Source: Luteibacter aegosomatis (GTDB lineage: Bacteria > Pseudomonadota > Gammaproteobacteria > Xanthomonadales > Rhodanobacteraceae). Taken from it: DNA of 64,000 bases. Both the position numbers and the translations under genes were made by a program. The stretch is taken from the NCBI RefSeq assembly GCF_023078455.1, contig NZ_CP095740.1, forward strand, positions 2,530,001 through 2,594,000. Direction: 5' to 3'. Every line of letters starts with the position of its first letter. The stretch's first letter is position 1. Positions 8,041 through 16,564 of the stretch are shown here, piece by piece. Under the pieces are notes generated by a model that was given only the letters and a program-made list of their open reading frames with translations, did no database searches and was not told the DNA's origin.

Positions 8041-8206
8041 CCCTCCTCACGTCGCTCCTGCGCACGCAGGAGCCCAGCGCCCTGAGATCGGTTTGCGCGA
8101 AACGGTGATGCGGCTCTTCGGTGCCTTGCCAAAGCCGATGAAGCGTTTTCGTTCGCCGGGACGCAAGGCGCTGGATTCCTGCGTGCGCAGGCATGACGTG
8201 AGGGGA
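8041..8206. repeat. BIME-like element: two inverted REP palindromes flanking about 85 bp
   Basis: Two roughly 40-bp arms in opposite orientation (8041-8083 and 8167-8206) share CTCACGTC, then a palindrome with CTGCGCACGCAG at its centre, then CCAGCGCC. They enclose about 85 bp without a gene. Each arm can form a stable hairpin. This is the layout of a bacterial interspersed mosaic element made of REP units. It fills the gap between the receptor gene and the next gene and may act as a terminator. Related palindromes occur at 17478-17513 and inside the megasynthase gene. Confidence 0.75.
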
Positions 8207-8263
8207 CTGGAACCAAATCCGTCCCCGAGGGTCTGAGCGGCCTGACCGCAGGGAGGGAGTGGG

Positions 8264-8917
8264 GTGGAGAGGAACCGATACTCGAAGCTATCCGCTCGCC
8301 GCGTGGCGGCCATGGTCGTGGCGATCGGGTGCCATCTGGGGCTGCTGGTGGCGGTGCTTCGACCGGCGACCCATCGCTATACCGCCATCGACGTGGAGCC
8401 TCGCGACGTCAGGGCGATCGAGCTCCGTTTGGTCGACATGCATACGCCACGACCGATTGTCGTGCCTGCACTCACGCGGATCGCGACACCGCCCAGGCGA
8501 GCGAAGTCACTGCCGATTCGACCGAAAGACGCCCCGCCGGCGCCACCGCCTTCACTCGGCGAGGTCGCGGCACCGCCTGCCCCACCCACGGCCCCCACGA
8601 TGTCCTCCTTCGCGAACGGAAGCTTCGAGCGGCGACTGCACGATGCTCAGCGATCGAACGCCATGCCTGCGCTTCCCGGCTCCGACCTGCGCCGGGCGCC
8701 CGGCATTCAGCTGATCGATCCGATGAACCAGGGCATCGGTGCCGTCGCGCGCAAGACGCAGCGCCTCTTCGGCATTCCCGACAGCCATTGCGTCGATGTC
8801 GATCGTTTGCGAAGCCTCCGTCCCGAAGAACTCGCTTCGCGCCACCTGTCGCCGCGTGACGTAGCGCACATGAACGAGAAATACGACTGCAATCGTCCCC
8901 TGGGCCTGAGTTTCTAG
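8264..8917 (+). CDS. Hypothetical proline-rich, membrane-anchored protein
   Basis: A 217-residue protein I cannot assign. A single N-terminal membrane segment (about residues 12-32) is followed by a proline- and alanine-rich stretch (about 60-110, with PPAPPP and APPAPPTAP), then a soluble C-terminal part with two Cys residues (HCVD and YDCN) that could form a disulfide. The N-terminal layout recalls TonB-type energy transducers, but the C-terminal region lacks a recognisable TonB domain. The GTG start at 8264 is supported by a GGGAGGGAG site. It follows the siderophore receptor and a BIME, so a link to iron transport is possible but unproven. Confidence 0.6.
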   Translation: MERNRYSKLSARRVAAMVVAIGCHLGLLVAVLRPATHRYTAIDVEPRDVRAIELRLVDMHTPRPIVVPALTRIATPPRRAKSLPIRPKDAPPAPPPSLGEVAAPPAPPTAPTMSSFANGSFERRLHDAQRSNAMPALPGSDLRRAPGIQLIDPMNQGIGAVARKTQRLFGIPDSHCVDVDRLRSLRPEELASRHLSPRDVAHMNEKYDCNRPLGLSF

Positions 8918-8964
8918 TTGACAGCGCGCGCAATGCGAGCCTAGTTTCCATTTTGTAGTACAAA
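8918..8964 (+). promoter_or_regulatory. Promoter and palindromic operator candidate upstream of the GH95 operon
   Basis: A consensus TTGACA (8918-8923) is followed 17 bases later by a weak -10 (CTAGTT, 8941-8946). Just downstream is a perfect palindrome TTTGTA-G-TACAAA (8952-8964), of the kind bound by GntR-family sugar-acid or sugar regulators. Its position downstream of the -10 would let a bound repressor block transcription. The regulator is not in the window. Confidence 0.5.
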
Positions 8965-9006
8965 TACCCGTTCGTGGCGCTGGGGAGCGTCGGCACAGGG
9001 ATCACG

Positions 9007-11394
9007 ATGAAGCACGAAGACGAGTCGCCGTCGGCATCGCGGCGCCAGTTCCTGAAAATGAGCGGCCTGGCCGGCCTCCTGCCCCTGATGGGCATGCCTG
9101 TGTTCAGCGCCTGCGCCGCGGTGTCGCGTCCCACGGAGCCGCTGCCGCCCGGTTCGAACAAGCTCGCTCTCTGGTATCCGGCACCTTCCAGCGAGGCGAA
9201 CGTGTTGCGCGAAGGCCTGCCGATCGGCAACGGCCGCATCGGCGCCCTCGTCGGCGGCGATCCGCTGCGCGACTTCCTCTACGTCACCGACGGTTCGATG
9301 TGGCTGGGCGGTCGCAACGCCGTACTCGACGAGAAGGGACAGTTCGGCTACGCCACCACCGACTTCGGCAGCCTGGTGATGCTGGCGAAGCTCTATCTCC
9401 AGGTGGACGGCCACGACATCGCCGGCCTGGAGGACTTCCGCCGCGAGCTGGACATGGCCCGGGGCGTCGTGCGGATGTCCTATCGCAAGGCAGGCGTGCG
9501 TTACCGGCGCGAGGTCTACGCCAGCCACCCCGACGACGTCATCGTGGTGCGCCTGTCGCAGGAAGGTGGCGGCCGTTACAGCGGCGTGCTCGACCTGCAA
9601 GGCGCGCACGGCGAGATCGCCCGCACCGAAGGCCGCGTGCCCGCGAGGTTGTTCGACGGCACGTTCGACAACGGCCTGAAGTATGCGGCGGTGGCGCGGA
9701 TCGAGGCATCCGGCGGCACCGTGCGCGGCGCCGCCGACGGCGTCCACTTCAAGGATTGCGACGCGCTGACCGTCGTGTTCTGCGGCGGCACCAACTACGT
9801 GCCCGATCCCCGGCGAAACTACATGGACGCGACGATCGACCCGGCCGCCCGCGCGCTTTCGAAGATCGAGGCCGCCCTGAAGCCCTCGCCGGATGCGTTG
9901 CTGCGTACGCACGTCGCCGACCATGCGCGCCTGTTCGACACCATGCACGTGGACCTCGGCACCTCCACGCCCGAACAACGCTCGCTCGACACATGGGCCC
10001 GCCTGCAGGCCCGCGCGCAGGCCGCCTCGGCACCCGATCCGGAACTGGAAGCCAGCTACCTGCAATTCGGCCGCTACCTCACCATCGCCGGTTCGCGCGA
10101 CAAGCTGCCCACGGGCCTGCAAGGCCTCTGGCTGTCGGACAACGCGCCTCCCTGGATGGGTGACTATCACACCGACATCAACATCCAGATGAACTACTGG
10201 CTGCCCGATCGCGCGGCGCTTTCCTCGTGCTTCGACGCCTTGACCGACTACTGCCTGTCGCAGATCGATTCGTGGACGGCGCTCACCCGGCAGCTCTTCA
10301 ACGATCCGCGCAACGGCTTTCGCAACAGCTCGGGCAAGGTCGCCGGCTGGACGGTGGCGTTCTCCACCAACATCTACGGCGGCAACGGCTGGTGGTGGCA
10401 TCCCGGTGCCAGCGCCTGGTTGTGCAACAACCTGTGGCAGCACTACGAATACACGCAGGATCGCCGCCACCTGGAGCGCATTCATCCGCTGCTGAAAGGC
10501 GCGTGCGAATTCTGGGAAGCCCGACTGATCCCGACCCAGGTAACCGATCCCGCGACGGGCCATGCCCGCGAGGTGCTGATCGACGACGCGGACTACTCAC
10601 CCGAACAGGGCCCGACCGACGCCAAGGGCAACACCTATGCGCAGGAGCTGGCATGGGATCTGTTCGGCCACTTCCGCGAATCGAGCGCATTGCTCGGCCG
10701 CGATGCGGATGCCGCGTCGCGCTTCACCGCCCTGCGCGAAAAACTCTACCTGCCCCGCATCAGCGAAAAGACCGGCTGGCTCGAGGAATGGATGACGCCC
10801 GACAACCTGGGCGAAGTCACGCACCGGCATCTCTCGCCCCTGTTCGGTTTCTTTCCCGGCGATCGCATCCGCCTCGAGGATAGCCCGCCCGAACTGATCC
10901 AGGCCGTCACCCGCCTGCTCACCGCCCGCGGCATGACGGGCTTCGGCTGGGGTTGCGCGTGGCGCGCGATCTGCTGGGCACGCCTGAAGAACGCGGACAA
11001 CGCTTACCGCCTGCTACTCACCAACCTGCTGCCGGCGATGAACCACAGCAACGGCACCACCGCGAACTTCTTCGACTTCTACCAGCTCGACGAGAACGCC
11101 GACGCCTTCCAGATCGACGCCAATTACGGCACGCCCACCGCCATGCTGGAGATGCTGCTGTATTCGCGCCCCGGACGCATCGAATTGCTCCCCGCCCTGC
11201 CCAAGGCGTGGCGCGACGGCAGCATCACCGGGCTCGGCGCGCGCGGCGGTTTCCAGGTGGACATGACCTGGCGCAACGGCAAGGTCACGGCGCTGACCGT
11301 GCGCAGCGTCGGCGGCGAAAAGACCGACGTGGTCTTCGGCGATCGATCCCATTCCGTCTCGCTGCGTGCGGGCGAAAGCAAGGTACTGCTATGA
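9007..11394 (+). CDS. Glycoside hydrolase family 95 protein (alpha-L-fucosidase type)
   Basis: A 795-residue exported glycosidase. The N-terminus carries a twin-arginine signal (SRRQFLK at residues 11-17) and a hydrophobic stretch ending in FSAC (Cys36), so it may be a Tat-exported lipoprotein. The GH95 N-terminal motif LPIGNGRIGALV is present. The catalytic-domain signatures expected for the family are visible: DINIQMNYW (paired Asn residues), YSPEQGPT (general acid Glu) and FQIDANYG (Asp). GH95 enzymes release alpha-L-fucose or alpha-L-galactose by inversion. The ATG at 9007 is preferred because it directly precedes the Tat signal. The stop overlaps the start of the SGNH hydrolase (ATGA), so the two act together, probably removing sugars and acyl groups from plant or fungal glycans. 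Confidence 0.9.
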   Translation: MKHEDESPSASRRQFLKMSGLAGLLPLMGMPVFSACAAVSRPTEPLPPGSNKLALWYPAPSSEANVLREGLPIGNGRIGALVGGDPLRDFLYVTDGSMWLGGRNAVLDEKGQFGYATTDFGSLVMLAKLYLQVDGHDIAGLEDFRRELDMARGVVRMSYRKAGVRYRREVYASHPDDVIVVRLSQEGGGRYSGVLDLQGAHGEIARTEGRVPARLFDGTFDNGLKYAAVARIEASGGTVRGAADGVHFKDCDALTVVFCGGTNYVPDPRRNYMDATIDPAARALSKIEAALKPSPDALLRTHVADHARLFDTMHVDLGTSTPEQRSLDTWARLQARAQAASAPDPELEASYLQFGRYLTIAGSRDKLPTGLQGLWLSDNAPPWMGDYHTDINIQMNYWLPDRAALSSCFDALTDYCLSQIDSWTALTRQLFNDPRNGFRNSSGKVAGWTVAFSTNIYGGNGWWWHPGASAWLCNNLWQHYEYTQDRRHLERIHPLLKGACEFWEARLIPTQVTDPATGHAREVLIDDADYSPEQGPTDAKGNTYAQELAWDLFGHFRESSALLGRDADAASRFTALREKLYLPRISEKTGWLEEWMTPDNLGEVTHRHLSPLFGFFPGDRIRLEDSPPELIQAVTRLLTARGMTGFGWGCAWRAICWARLKNADNAYRLLLTNLLPAMNHSNGTTANFFDFYQLDENADAFQIDANYGTPTAMLEMLLYSRPGRIELLPALPKAWRDGSITGLGARGGFQVDMTWRNGKVTALTVRSVGGEKTDVVFGDRSHSVSLRAGESKVLL

Positions 11395-12584
11395 AACGAC
11401 TCACGATGATGCTCCTTGGCCTGATGGCCTGCGGCCAGGCCATGGCCGACGACGCGGGCCAGCGCGTGGCGGCATGGGCACCGTCCGTGACGCCGGGCGG
11501 ACCGGCCTTCCACGCCCAGACCTTGCGCATGGTGGTGCATCCGTCGGTCGGCGGCACCGCGCCGCAAGTGCGCGTGTCCAACCTGTACGGCACCACGCCC
11601 CTGCAAGTCGGGCATGCCACGCTCGGCCTGCAGGCGAACGGGGCCTCGCCGGTGCCGGGAAGCCTTCGCCCGCTCACCGTGGGCGGCTCGGCGAGCTTCA
11701 CGATCCCCGCCGGTGGCGAGGTCTGGACCGATCCCGCGCCGGTCGAGGTCAAGACGGGTAAAAATCTGCTGGTCTCGCTCTACCTGCCCGATGCCGTCGC
11801 GTCGTCGACCTTCCATCAGGACGCGTTCGAGACGACCTACGCCAGCGCGGACGGCGCGGGCGATCATGCGGGCGATGTCGACCCGGCCGCCTTCACCGAA
11901 ACGAGTACGCACTGGTACGAACTGTCGGCCGTGACGGTCGCCGCCCCGAAACACGACACGCTCGTGGCCTTCGGCGATTCGATCACCGATGGGTACGACA
12001 CGCCGGTCAGCGCCAACGCGCGTTGGCCCGACGCACTCGCCCGGCGTCTGGTCGCCGGCGGGATTCCCCTCGCCGTGGTCGATGCGGGCATCGGCGGCAA
12101 CCGCGTGCTCACCGACGTGGTGCCGGACGTGGCCCGCGGCGTCAGCGCCCTCAAGCGCTTCGACCACGACGTACTGTCCCTGCCCCGCGTGCGCACGGTC
12201 ATCCTGCTCGAAGGCATCAACGACATCGGCAACAACGCGGGCCCGGACGGCGGCCCGCTCACCGCGGACCACCTGATCGCGGGCTACCGCGAACTGATCC
12301 GCCGGGCCCACGCCGCCCACATCCGCATCCTCGGCGGCACGATCCTGCCTTACCGGGGTGCCGGCTACTTCTCCGAAGATGGCGAAAAGACGCGGCAGGC
12401 GGCGAACGACTGGATCCGCACCTCCGGCGAATTCGACGGCGTGATCGATTTCGACAAGGCGGTTCGCGATCCGGCCCAGCCCCAGCGCCTGAAGGCCGCC
12501 TACGACGCCGGCGACCACCTCCATCCCAACGCGGCGGGAATGAAGGCCATGGCGGACGCCATCGACCTGCGCAAGGTGCGGTAA
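11391..12584 (+). CDS. Secreted SGNH/GDSL hydrolase
   Basis: A 397-residue secreted esterase-type protein. A Sec signal peptide ends near residue 19 (AMA/DD). A beta-rich N-terminal region of about 160 residues precedes the SGNH domain, whose blocks are all visible: block I GDSITDG near residue 196, block II GIGGNR, block III GINDIGNN, and block V DHLHPN with the catalytic Asp and His. Such enzymes deacylate polysaccharides or act on lipids. Its four-base overlap with the GH95 gene indicates co-translation and suggests a carbohydrate esterase role on the same substrate. Confidence 0.88.
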   Translation: MKRLTMMLLGLMACGQAMADDAGQRVAAWAPSVTPGGPAFHAQTLRMVVHPSVGGTAPQVRVSNLYGTTPLQVGHATLGLQANGASPVPGSLRPLTVGGSASFTIPAGGEVWTDPAPVEVKTGKNLLVSLYLPDAVASSTFHQDAFETTYASADGAGDHAGDVDPAAFTETSTHWYELSAVTVAAPKHDTLVAFGDSITDGYDTPVSANARWPDALARRLVAGGIPLAVVDAGIGGNRVLTDVVPDVARGVSALKRFDHDVLSLPRVRTVILLEGINDIGNNAGPDGGPLTADHLIAGYRELIRRAHAAHIRILGGTILPYRGAGYFSEDGEKTRQAANDWIRTSGEFDGVIDFDKAVRDPAQPQRLKAAYDAGDHLHPNAAGMKAMADAIDLRKVR

Positions 12585-12651
12585 TAGCCAAGCCGACGCG
12601 GGGATAAACGCCTATACTGAGGGGTCCAGCGTTTACGGTACTGCCCAGCAT

Positions 12652-14523
12652 ATGTTGAGAAGCGATCAGGTCCTCGTCACCGTCGGCACCGCCTGCACCA
12701 TCTCGGCGGTCGGCTCCACGGAAACCTACCAGGCCGTGGTGGCCGGTTCGGATGAATTCCTGCCCCTTGCGGCGTTCGACGCCGGTCTGGTCGAGCTCGA
12801 CCCCGAAGCCGCCAGCGCGGCCGACGGTATGCGCTGGGCCGAGGGCGACCGCGCCGGCGAGCCCGTCTCGCTCGACGAACTCACGCGCCTGCACGGCGCG
12901 GCGCTGCGCGCCAACAGTGGCATCCGCCACGTGCCCGGCGTGCGCGAACTGGCGCCGCGCGTGGTCACCGACATCGCCGCGCCGCTGCCGCACGACCTCG
13001 AAACCGTCGGCCTGCGCCGCCTGGCCGGCCTGCGCTACGAGGACATCCGCGGCTCGAAGCTGAAGGAAATGCACGGCCTGTTCCAGAGCGACCCGCTGCT
13101 CAGCCCGTCGCTGCAGGCGCAGCTCTTCGCCTACGGCGCCCTGGGCGCACTGGCGGGCCTGCCGCGTCCGCTGGCCGAACTGGTGCCCGACCCGTTCGGT
13201 TTCCGCGTGGCCTCGGCCACCGCGTTCGGCGGCCTCGACGGCCTCGGCCAGTGGCTCCGCCCGGACGCGCCGTTGCCCGAAGGCGGCTTCCCGAAAGACA
13301 CCTTCGCGGTGCGCCTGTCGCATTCGCTGGGCTCGCACGGTCCCGCCCTGGTCTCGACCATGCTCGCCCCGGCCTACGGCATCAGCCGCGTGCTCAAGAA
13401 CCCCGAACTGCGCGAATCGCTGAAGTCGGACAACGTCGGCTTCATGCGCGTGCCGCAGGCGCCGATGACCGCCGTGGGGGCCTGCGCTTCCAGCCTCGTC
13501 GCGCTGGCCGACGTCGCGCCGCAGATGCTGTTCGACTATCCCGGCTTCCAGAAGCCGAAGATGGTGTTGCTCACGGCCGCCGACGCCGCGCTGCAGCCGC
13601 GCTACGGCATCCTCGAGGCCTTCGGCGGCGGCGCCCTGATGACCGGCGACAAGCTCGCCGCGAAGAATGCCGCCCATGCCGACGGCACCGTGCGCAGCGT
13701 GCACGATTCGCTCGCGCCGTTCGACGTCGATGCCGACGGCACGGTGGTCGGCCATGGCGGTTCGGGCCTGCTGGTGACCACGCTCGACTTCGCGCTGCGC
13801 AACCGGCTCGACATCACGTCGATCATCGTCGGCTGGGGCCAGAGTGCCGAGGCCGGCGGCAAGGCCCACTTCGCCGGCGTGGGCTTCGGTGGCGAGAATG
13901 CCCTCGTGCAGGCCCTCGACATGGCCTACGAGGGGCATGGTTACGGCGTGCACGACTTCCACTACCTCGCGGCGCATGCCACGGGCACGCGCACCAATTC
14001 CAAGACCGACCTCGGCACCGCCCTGGCGGGCCTGCGCGGCGCGGCGCAACGCCAGGGCGTCGAAGGCGACGTGCCGAAGCTGTTCGTCGGCACGCCGAAA
14101 GCCGTGGGCGACGGGCACACCATGGGCGAAACCGGCCTGAAGGCGATGTCGCAGGCGCTGCAGTTCGTGCTCGGACGCAAGGCCCCGGGCGTGCCCACGT
14201 TGCGCCGACTCGACCCGGATCTCGCCGACGTGTCCAGCCACTTCCACCTGCAGGCCGCGCCGTCCGAAGGCATGGCCGACGGTGGCGCCATCTGCGCCAC
14301 GCAGGGCTTCGGCGGTTACAACGGTGCGGTAGCGCTACGCTCGGCCACTGCCGAGGCGTTCGCGCGCTACGCGTGCGATGCCGAGGTGCTGTCCGCGTAT
14401 CTCGAGGCCTGGCCGACGATCCGCGCGGAGCGCGAGAAGCGCGAGCGCGTCGCCCGCCGCAGTCCGAAGCTGGCGTTGGCGATGGCCGAAATGCACGCGT
14501 GGAAGGGTCTCGAGGCGACCTGA
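12652..14523 (+). CDS. Stand-alone beta-ketoacyl synthase family protein
   Basis: A 623-residue thiolase-fold condensing enzyme without an attached carrier or AT domain. The catalytic triad is visible: Cys278 in ACASS, His442 in HATGT and His489 in GDGHTMG. The first 200 residues are longer than in FabF and of no clear domain type. It has no signal peptide. Its substrate is unknown. It could serve fatty-acid or polyketide chain elongation, or supply a starter acyl group; a link to the PKS operon 8 kb away is speculation. A TATACT -10 element at 12613-12618 suggests its own promoter. A long hairpin directly follows the stop codon. Confidence 0.8.
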   Translation: MLRSDQVLVTVGTACTISAVGSTETYQAVVAGSDEFLPLAAFDAGLVELDPEAASAADGMRWAEGDRAGEPVSLDELTRLHGAALRANSGIRHVPGVRELAPRVVTDIAAPLPHDLETVGLRRLAGLRYEDIRGSKLKEMHGLFQSDPLLSPSLQAQLFAYGALGALAGLPRPLAELVPDPFGFRVASATAFGGLDGLGQWLRPDAPLPEGGFPKDTFAVRLSHSLGSHGPALVSTMLAPAYGISRVLKNPELRESLKSDNVGFMRVPQAPMTAVGACASSLVALADVAPQMLFDYPGFQKPKMVLLTAADAALQPRYGILEAFGGGALMTGDKLAAKNAAHADGTVRSVHDSLAPFDVDADGTVVGHGGSGLLVTTLDFALRNRLDITSIIVGWGQSAEAGGKAHFAGVGFGGENALVQALDMAYEGHGYGVHDFHYLAAHATGTRTNSKTDLGTALAGLRGAAQRQGVEGDVPKLFVGTPKAVGDGHTMGETGLKAMSQALQFVLGRKAPGVPTLRRLDPDLADVSSHFHLQAAPSEGMADGGAICATQGFGGYNGAVALRSATAEAFARYACDAEVLSAYLEAWPTIRAEREKRERVARRSPKLALAMAEMHAWKGLEAT

Positions 14524-14531
14524 CCCTCGAC

Positions 14532-14565
14532 GCCGCGGGCCCCGGCGCAGGCCGGTGCCCGCGGC
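14532..14565. terminator. Bidirectional terminator-type hairpin with a REP-like core
   Basis: A perfect 9-bp stem (GCCGCGGGC / GCCCGCGGC) encloses an inner CCGGC-GCAG-GCCGG stem. It lies in the 49-bp gap between the converging KS and LysR genes. There is no T-run. The inner motif matches the REP-like palindrome at 20643-20694. Confidence 0.6.
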
Positions 14566-14572
14566 GAAGCGC

Positions 14573-15490
14573 TCAGGCAAACGCCGGGTGCCCACGCAAC
14601 GACTCGGCCAGCATGTCGATGAATCGCCGAACCTTCGCCGAGCCGAACTTGCTTTCCCGGTGCACCACGTGCACCGGCCACGGCGCTTCCTCGTAATCGC
14701 CCAGGATCACCTTGAGGCGACCCGCGGCCAGTTCGTCGGCCACCTGGTAGGACAGCAGCCGGACCACGCCGAGTCCTTCGGTGGCGGCGGCGATGGCGCC
14801 ATCGTTGCTGGTCACGGTCAGCCGCGGCTTCACCCGCACCATGGTGGGGTCGTCGGCGGCGCCGAACTTCCAGTCCACGCGCGGCGAGATGCCGCTCGCC
14901 GCGACGATCACGTGATTCAGCAGGTCCACCGGGTGCGCCGGCTCGCCATGGCGACGCAGGTAGTCGGGGGAGGCGCAGAGCACCCGCCGCACCTGCCCCA
15001 CGCGCAGGGCTTTCAGGCCCGAGTCCGGCAGGTGGCCGATGCGCACCGCCACGTCGATACCCTCGTCCACGAGGTTGACCACGCGATCGAGGAAATAGGC
15101 GGCGATGTCGACTTCGGGGTATTCCTGCAGGAAGCGCACGATGCACGGCATGATGAAACGCTTGCCGAACAGCACCGACGCGGTCACCGACAGGTTGCCC
15201 TTGGGCGCGGCGTTGACGCCGGCCGCGGCTTCGTCGGCTTCGTCGATGCTGGCAAGGATCGCGCGGGTATCGTCCAGGTAACGACGTCCGGCGTCGGTCA
15301 GGCGCACGTTGCGCGTGGTACGCGCGAGCAGCTTCACGCCCAGGTGCTCCTCCAGCGCGCCGATCGCCCGGGTCACCGCGGCGGGCGACAGGTCGATACG
15401 CCGCGAGGCGGCGGCGAAGCTCTCTTCCTCGCCCACCGCCACGAACACCTTCATGAGGTGGATCTGGTCCATATCCCGTCGTCGCGTCAT
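14573..15490 (-). CDS. LysR-family transcriptional regulator
   Basis: A 305-residue LysR-type regulator. The winged helix-turn-helix occupies about residues 8-67 (MKVFVAVGEEESFAAASRRI ... LEEHLGVKLLARTTRNVRLT), followed by the linker helix and the periplasmic-binding-protein-like effector domain from about residue 95. It resembles the CrgA/DmlR-like group. It is transcribed divergently from the PPOX-family gene at 15609 with 118 bp between the starts, the classic arrangement for control of the neighbouring gene and autoregulation. An alternative start at 15472 (MDQIHL) would shorten it by six residues. The effector is unknown. Confidence 0.9.
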   Translation of the reverse strand: MTRRRDMDQIHLMKVFVAVGEEESFAAASRRIDLSPAAVTRAIGALEEHLGVKLLARTTRNVRLTDAGRRYLDDTRAILASIDEADEAAAGVNAAPKGNLSVTASVLFGKRFIMPCIVRFLQEYPEVDIAAYFLDRVVNLVDEGIDVAVRIGHLPDSGLKALRVGQVRRVLCASPDYLRRHGEPAHPVDLLNHVIVAASGISPRVDWKFGAADDPTMVRVKPRLTVTSNDGAIAAATEGLGVVRLLSYQVADELAAGRLKVILGDYEEAPWPVHVVHRESKFGSAKVRRFIDMLAESLRGHPAFA

Positions 15491-15608
15491 GCCGGAGGCC
15501 TTGCGGGCATTATGACCTTCGCCGCGCGCAATAGTGAATTACCCACCGCCTCGTTCCCGGACTTGCGTCGAATTCGCAGAATTCACCCAACGCAACGAGG
15601 TCGGTGCC
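15491..15608. promoter_or_regulatory. Divergent LysR/PPOX intergenic promoter region
   Basis: This 118-bp spacer carries the start regions of both genes and several short AT-rich dyads, including GAATTCGCAGAATTC near 15569-15584. LysR-type binding sites would be expected here, but I cannot fix a single T-N11-A site with confidence. A GAGGT site precedes the ATG at 15609. Confidence 0.4.
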
Positions 15609-16538
15609 ATGAACAACCCTCTCTTCCACGAAGGCGAAAGGACGGCCCAGGCGATCACCGGCGAAGCCGGCATCGCGGCCCGCAACATCGCCATGCTGCG
15701 CGATACCGTGCCGGGCGGCGCCCTGCCCTTCATCGCCCGCCAGTTCATGGTGGCCATGGGCACGGTGGATGCGGTCGGCAACGTCTGGGCTTCGATGCTC
15801 TTCGGCACCCCCGGCTTCGCCCATAGCGAGAACGGCGAATCCATCCGCGTCGAGATGCCTTCGGGCCATCGCGATCCGCTGGAGCCCGCATGGGCCAACC
15901 TCGACGAAGGCAAGCCCGTGGGCCTGCTCTTCATCGAACTGGGCACGCGACGCCGCTTTCGCATCAACGGCGTGGTGGTGGGCCAGGACGAAACGGGGTT
16001 CGAGGTCGGGGTCCGCGAGGCCTACGCCAATTGCCCGAAGTACATCCAGCGACGCGAGTTGCGCACGCTCGGCGAACCCGGTGCTCCGGGTCAGGCGGCA
16101 CACGGCACCGTACTGCGGGGCAGCGTGGAAGCGCTCATCCGACAGGCCGACACGGTGTTCGTGGCGAGCCGCCATCCGATGGCCGGCGCGGACGTATCGC
16201 ATCGCGGCGGTGAACCGGGTTTCGTGAAACTCCTCGACGAGCGCACGCTGCGCATCCCCGATTTTCCGGGAAACAGCCTGTTCAACACCCTGGGCAATTT
16301 CCTGGTCGATCCGCACGCCGGACTGTGCGTGCCGGATTTCACGAGCGGACGGCTGCTTCAACTGACCGGCACCGCCGAGCTGTACTGGAACGAAGACGAT
16401 CCCGACGACGAGACCGGCGGCACCCATCGCTACTGGGACTTCCACGTCGACCAATGGATCCTGCGCGACGCCATCCAGCGGGCGGAGTGGGAATTTCTCG
16501 ATGCATCTCCCTTCAATCCACCCGCGTCCCACCCCTGA
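15609..16538 (+). CDS. Pyridoxamine 5'-phosphate oxidase (PPOX) family FMN-binding protein
   Basis: A 309-residue cytosolic protein with the split-barrel FMN-binding fold of the PPOX-like family. Family-like features include the RQFMVAMGTVDAVGNVWASMLFG strand pair near residues 50-70, RFRINGVV near 117, ASRHP near 199 and GNSLFNTLGNFLVDPHAGL near 240-258. It is longer than PdxH and probably reduces a flavin-dependent substrate other than pyridoxamine phosphate. The ATG at 15609 has a good GAGGT site; an upstream ATG at 15534 in the same frame lacks one. It is divergent from the LysR gene and 26 bp ahead of an alpha/beta hydrolase, so the two probably form a LysR-controlled operon. Confidence 0.8.
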   Translation: MNNPLFHEGERTAQAITGEAGIAARNIAMLRDTVPGGALPFIARQFMVAMGTVDAVGNVWASMLFGTPGFAHSENGESIRVEMPSGHRDPLEPAWANLDEGKPVGLLFIELGTRRRFRINGVVVGQDETGFEVGVREAYANCPKYIQRRELRTLGEPGAPGQAAHGTVLRGSVEALIRQADTVFVASRHPMAGADVSHRGGEPGFVKLLDERTLRIPDFPGNSLFNTLGNFLVDPHAGLCVPDFTSGRLLQLTGTAELYWNEDDPDDETGGTHRYWDFHVDQWILRDAIQRAEWEFLDASPFNPPASHP

Positions 16539-16564
16539 CATACCTTCAACACCGGAGAATCCTC

